Below are positions 34,405 to 36,742 of a DNA stretch of 36,742 bases, piece after piece. Origin of the DNA: Bacteriovorax sp. UBA1852 (GTDB lineage Bacteria; Bdellovibrionota; Bacteriovoracia; Bacteriovoracales; Bacteriovoracaceae); contig DDIK01000165.1 of NCBI GenBank assembly GCA_002338505.1, positions 1-36,742 of the forward strand, given 5' to 3'. The notes beneath the pieces are model-generated. The model was given only the letters and a program-made list of their open reading frames with translations, searched no databases and was not told where the DNA came from. Position 1 is the stretch's first letter, and the number at the start of each line of letters is the position of its first letter. The position numbers were made by a program, and so were the translations under genes.

Positions 34405-34458
34405 TCCACTTTGGTTACTAATATATTGTTATACTTGCAATAGTTGTACCAAAGTGGA
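34405..34458 (-). promoter_or_regulatory. 11-bp inverted repeat covering the ribosome site of the 860-residue gene
   Basis: TCCACTTTGGT (34405-34415) and ACCAAAGTGGA (34448-34458) are perfect complements around a 32-base AT-rich loop. On the minus-strand transcript the GUGGA of the 3' arm is the only ribosome-binding-like sequence before the ATG at 34399 and would be paired. The loop carries TATAAC and TATATT, so the arms could instead flank a promoter as operator sites. Confidence 0.5.
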
Positions 34459-34478
34459 GCTTTATGGAGTTTTGGTAT

Positions 34479-35198
34479 TTATTTGATTTGCTTTAGGATT
34501 AGTTTTCCAACTTCATGTGCAGATTGTGGGTTTTGTCCTGTGATTAGTCTTCCGTCTGCAACAGCGGAACTACTCCAAGGTTTACCGGCTACAGAAATTG
34601 CACCTTGTTTTTTGAGCTTGGTTTCTAAGAGGTAGGGAACAACCTTTTCTAGTTTTACAATTCGTTCCTCTTCATCCGAAAATACTGCGACTTTTTTCCC
34701 TTCTACCAGGTACTTCCCATTTGATAGTTTCACGTCGACTAGTGCTGCTGGTCCGTGGCATATCGCTGAGACAACGGCATTATTTTCATAGACATCTCTA
34801 ATGAACTTCTTAATGGTGTCATCTTCGGTAAAGTCCCATACTGTTCCATGTCCACCGGAGAATACTACTGCTTTGTAGTCTTTAGGGTTAAGATCACTGA
34901 GTTTCTTTGTTGTTAATACTGACTTCATTAGTTTTGCATCTTCGAAGAATCTTTTATTGTCTTTATCCTTCATATCTAAACTTGTCGGATCTATAGGTGA
35001 TGGACCTCCAAGTGGTGAAGCAATCTCAATCTCAATTCCTTTATCATTAAGAATGTAATAGGGATGTGTTAACTCTGAAAGATAAAATCCGGTCCTCTTT
35101 CCAGTGTCGCCCATTTGAGAATGGTTAGTTAAGATAAATAAGACCTTTGCTTGAGCTGTTGAGACGATAATAAGTGCTGTTAATAGTAAAGTTTTCAT
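34479..35198 (-). CDS. Exported DJ-1/PfpI (Hsp31-like) family protein
   Basis: ATG 35198 has GAGGA about five bases upstream and starts a signal peptide (MKTLLLTALIIVSTAQA). The longer frame to 35297 lacks both and is rejected. The mature protein has the class-I amidotransferase-like fold of the DJ-1/PfpI superfamily. E42 in FYLSELTHP, AVVFSGGHGTVWDF (110-123), and the nucleophile elbow SAICHGPAA with C147 and H148 are the catalytic set seen in Hsp31/YajL-type proteins. The C-terminal GRLITGQNPQSAHEVGKLIL is family-typical. Relatives act as chaperones, glyoxalases or deglycases. A signal peptide is less usual, so the site of action would be periplasmic. Confidence 0.85.
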   Translation of the reverse strand: MKTLLLTALIIVSTAQAKVLFILTNHSQMGDTGKRTGFYLSELTHPYYILNDKGIEIEIASPLGGPSPIDPTSLDMKDKDNKRFFEDAKLMKSVLTTKKLSDLNPKDYKAVVFSGGHGTVWDFTEDDTIKKFIRDVYENNAVVSAICHGPAALVDVKLSNGKYLVEGKKVAVFSDEEERIVKLEKVVPYLLETKLKKQGAISVAGKPWSSSAVADGRLITGQNPQSAHEVGKLILKQIK

Positions 35199-35213
35199 AG
35201 TGTCCTCGAAATT

Positions 35214-35226
35214 TGATTTAAAATCA
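35214..35226. promoter_or_regulatory. Short inverted repeat upstream of the DJ-1/PfpI gene
   Basis: TGATTT-A-AAATCA, a 13-bp inverted repeat 15 bases before the start codon, in an AT-rich area with several possible -10 boxes on the minus strand. It may be an operator, but short AT-rich repeats are common by chance. Confidence 0.2.
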
Positions 35227-35282
35227 TAATATATTGTAAATACTAGACTTATGATATAGACATCTCTTTGGCAATGTCTATT

Positions 35283-35336
35283 GTGCGCAGCGGCCACGGC
35301 GGTAACACTTGATTAGCAGGGGCTGATGCTCTAGCA
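35283..35336 (+). other. GC-rich non-coding segment between divergent genes
   Basis: About 54 bases at roughly 60% G+C (my count) lie in an otherwise AT-rich intergenic region, 20-75 bases before the CBS gene's ribosome site. It contains CGCAGCGGCCACGGCGG and GCAGGGGCTGATGCTCTAGC, with a small inverted repeat ATGCT-CT-AGCAT. It is not a tRNA I can fold and matches no riboswitch I know. A structured leader or small RNA is possible. Confidence 0.3.
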
Positions 35337-35356
35337 TAAAAGGTAAATATTTAGAC

Positions 35357-35370
35357 AGGAGGTTTCTATT
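35357..35370 (+). promoter_or_regulatory. Strong ribosome site pointing to an ATT start for the CBS protein
   Basis: AGGAGG (35357-35362) is the strongest Shine-Dalgarno match in the window. It is five bases from ATT (35368-35370) but 23 bases from the first in-frame ATG (35386), too far for normal initiation. Confidence 0.65.
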
Positions 35371-35820
35371 ATAGCTCAAGATTTTATGACGAAAACAGTT
35401 CACACATGCGGAGAGTCTAAGACATTAGGCGATGCCGTTAAGACCATGCTTGACAAAAACATTGGTATATTGCCAGTTGTCAATGAAAGCGAAAAGTTAG
35501 TCGGTGTTATCACTGAGTCTCATTTCGTAGGAAATGAAAAAAGTGTTCCACATTCTTTCAGGGACCTAAGAAGTCTTTTTGGAGAAACGTTTCACCTAAA
35601 GAAAATTGAAGATGTTTACAAGTCTGTAAGAAATAAGAAGATATCTGAGGTTATGACTAGAGATCCTCTTTCAGTTTCTCCTGATGCGTCGCTTATAAAT
35701 GTGGTTGAATTAATGAACTTAAAAAACATTAAAAGACTACCTGTCGTTGATGGTGACAGCATTGTAGGTGTTATTACAAGAAGAGATCTTATTAGAGCTT
35801 TTAACATCGTAAATAGCTAA
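35368..35820 (+). CDS. Two-CBS-domain protein, apparent ATT start
   Basis: Read from ATT the protein begins (M)IAQDFMTKTVHTCGESKTLGDAV, the normal opening of a CBS pair, in which 'D-x-M-T-K-x-V' forms the first strand. From the ATG at 35386 this strand would be lost. CBS1 spans about residues 5-56 (NIGILPVVNESEKLVGVITE), and CBS2 about 90-147 (KISEVMTRDPLSVSPDASLINVVELM, then IKRLPVVDGDSIVGVITRRDL). Stand-alone CBS pairs usually bind adenine nucleotides and regulate a partner. None is evident next door. The strong ribosome site at 35357 supports ATT. 150 residues is typical for the group. Confidence 0.85.
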   Translation: MIAQDFMTKTVHTCGESKTLGDAVKTMLDKNIGILPVVNESEKLVGVITESHFVGNEKSVPHSFRDLRSLFGETFHLKKIEDVYKSVRNKKISEVMTRDPLSVSPDASLINVVELMNLKNIKRLPVVDGDSIVGVITRRDLIRAFNIVNS

Positions 35821-35914
35821 GCTTTTTAACTTTAAGTGCTCTTTTTTCTTCTATTAAAGCTGAGTTCAAAGTAAGCTTTAGGTGTATCATCTAATACTGA
35901 GGCTTTGAACATAA

Positions 35915-36451
35915 ATGTATTTGATAGTTGTAACTTCTCTCATCGTTATGTTTTCTAGCTGTCATTCTTTTAAGAGAGAAAAGCCTGTTATGAAAGCAAG
36001 GAAAGAGCTTAAAGTCATTGGTTGGCGAGAGTGGGCAAAACTACCTGATCTTGGTGTTGATAATATTAAGGTCAAGGTCGACTCTGGAGCCAGAACTTCA
36101 TCCCTTCATGCTTATGATATAAGTACTTACAAGAGAGGTGATAGTGAGTTTGTAAAATTCATTATTCATCCCAATCAAAAATCGAATACAAAGACAGTCG
36201 TCGCACGCGCAAAAATTCACGAATATAGAAAAGTTAAAAGTTCAAATGGTGCCATTGAAAAGAGGCCTGTTATCATTACGCCTATATCTTTTATGGGTGA
36301 GCAATGGGATATTGAAGTGACACTTACAAATAGAGATGAAATGGGTTTTAGAATGCTCTTGGGACGTGAGAGCATAAGAAATAGGTTTCTGATAGACACT
36401 GGAAAATCCTTTCTCAGTGATAAGAAAAAAAGTAAGAAGGTGAAAAAATGA
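35915..36451 (+). CDS. RimK-associated retropepsin-like protease (Zn_protease/RimB type)
   Basis: The core IGWREWAKLPDLGVDNIKVKVDSGARTSSLHAYDI carries the aspartic-protease-like D56-S-G-A triad of the PF05618 family, once called an ATP-dependent zinc protease. GFRMLLGRESI further on is the second family motif. Genes of this family often precede rimK, as here with an ATGA overlap. In Pseudomonas the RimABK system modifies ribosomal protein S6 with glutamate and RimB trims it. From ATG 35915 the N-terminus reads as a lipoprotein-like signal (IVVTSLIVMFSSC). From the second ATG at 35990 the protein is cytoplasmic and matches family starts. Both are possible, and neither has a strong ribosome site. 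Confidence 0.8.
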   Translation: MYLIVVTSLIVMFSSCHSFKREKPVMKARKELKVIGWREWAKLPDLGVDNIKVKVDSGARTSSLHAYDISTYKRGDSEFVKFIIHPNQKSNTKTVVARAKIHEYRKVKSSNGAIEKRPVIITPISFMGEQWDIEVTLTNRDEMGFRMLLGRESIRNRFLIDTGKSFLSDKKKSKKVKK

Positions 36452-36742
36452 AATTAGGAATATTGTCTAGAGAGTCTAGAAATTATAGTACTAGCCGTCT
36501 TGTTGAGGCCGCGAAACAAAGAGGTCACAAGGTATCCGTTTTAAATACACTTAAGTTTGCTCTTGATTTAGAAGAGGGAGACCCGGACTTATATTATAAG
36601 CAAAAGAGAATTGGCCACTATGATGCTATACTTCCAAGGGTTGGAGCATCAGTAACTTATTTTGGTACGGCCGTTACGCGCCAATTTCAACAAATGGATG
36701 TTTACACTCCTAATACTGCAGACGGTATTCTTAATTCAAGAG
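36448..36742 (+). CDS. rimK: RimK-family ATP-grasp glutamate ligase, N-terminal part
   Basis: Only 98 codons are in the window; the gene runs off the right edge. The sequence MKLGILSRESRNYSTSRLVEAAKQRGHKV followed by YDAILPRVGASVTYFGTAVTRQFQQMDVYTPN is the N-terminal (pre-ATP-grasp) domain of RimK/LysX-type ligases. RimK adds glutamate to the C-terminus of ribosomal protein S6. The ATG overlaps the stop of the protease gene (ATGA), and AAGAAGG precedes it. Confidence 0.92.
   Translation, partial: MKLGILSRESRNYSTSRLVEAAKQRGHKVSVLNTLKFALDLEEGDPDLYYKQKRIGHYDAILPRVGASVTYFGTAVTRQFQQMDVYTPNTADGILNSR

Noticed and set aside
35855..35880. TAAAGCT/AGCTTTA inverted repeat after the CBS gene as a terminator
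   Set aside because: The stem is AT-rich, the loop is 12 bases and no T-run follows; it is probably chance.

Overview
The window is AT-rich, gene-dense bacterial DNA from a Gram-negative (diderm) organism. It encodes many Sec, Tat and lipoprotein signal peptides and several predicted outer-membrane barrels. The gene set includes a DUF1552/DUF1592 pair, a choice-of-anchor-B LVIVD protein, a DUF6172 protein, a TIGR03862-type flavoprotein and a giant multi-domain RCC1 lipoprotein. Together with the base composition this best suits a low-GC member of the Bdellovibrionota, such as the Bacteriovoracaceae/Halobacteriovorax group. That placement is inference; no rRNA or tRNA gene is visible to test it.

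Layout. (1) 1-5376, plus strand: the tail of a DUF1328 membrane protein with its terminator, then a tightly coupled four-gene operon (PLP enzyme, HI0933-like flavoprotein, COG2907-like FAD protein, M14 metallocarboxypeptidase). (2) 5382-11116: a secreted LVIVD protein (minus), a divergent Met/His-rich periplasmic protein (plus), and a two-gene minus-strand operon of a DUF1592/1588/1585 cytochrome-like lipoprotein and a Tat-exported DUF1552 protein. (3) 11363-24462, plus: a secreted protein with a possible DUF4105/Lnb-like papain fold, then an 11.4-kb gene for a lipoprotein of about 3800 residues. That lipoprotein has Ig-like modules, two NWS/beta-helix regions, three Calx-beta domains, four Fn3-like repeats and 28 RCC1-type repeats in two arrays of 14. 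(4) 24515-28627, plus: bacterioferritin, a DUF6172 protein with a cupin-like partner, then a TetR regulator, CcdA and a thioredoxin-peroxiredoxin fusion that appear to form one regulated redox unit. (5) 28667-36742, mixed strands: a Tsx/OmpK-like porin, DUF3750 lipoprotein, hotdog thioesterase, Met-rich outer-membrane transporter-like protein, an 860-residue secreted orphan, a secreted DJ-1/PfpI protein, a two-CBS protein, and a retropepsin-like protease overlapping the start of rimK.

How the parts work together. The TetR gene has a perfect 10+10 inverted repeat in front of it. The same TTGAC-N6-GTCAA core recurs directly before ccdA, which suggests autoregulation plus control of the redox pair. 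CcdA would carry electrons across the inner membrane to the periplasmic thioredoxin half of the fusion, which would recycle its own peroxiredoxin half. Two genes (2067 flavoprotein, 35368 CBS protein) lack any ATG/GTG/TTG start compatible with their conserved N-termini and seem to begin at ATT. Two minus-strand genes (30767-31750 and 31817-34399) each have an inverted repeat that would bury their own ribosome binding site.

No insertion sequence, CRISPR array, tRNA, rRNA or prophage signal was seen. No gene-free stretch exceeds 300 bases; the longest is about 246 bases (11117-11362), where I recognise nothing beyond the space for divergent promoters.
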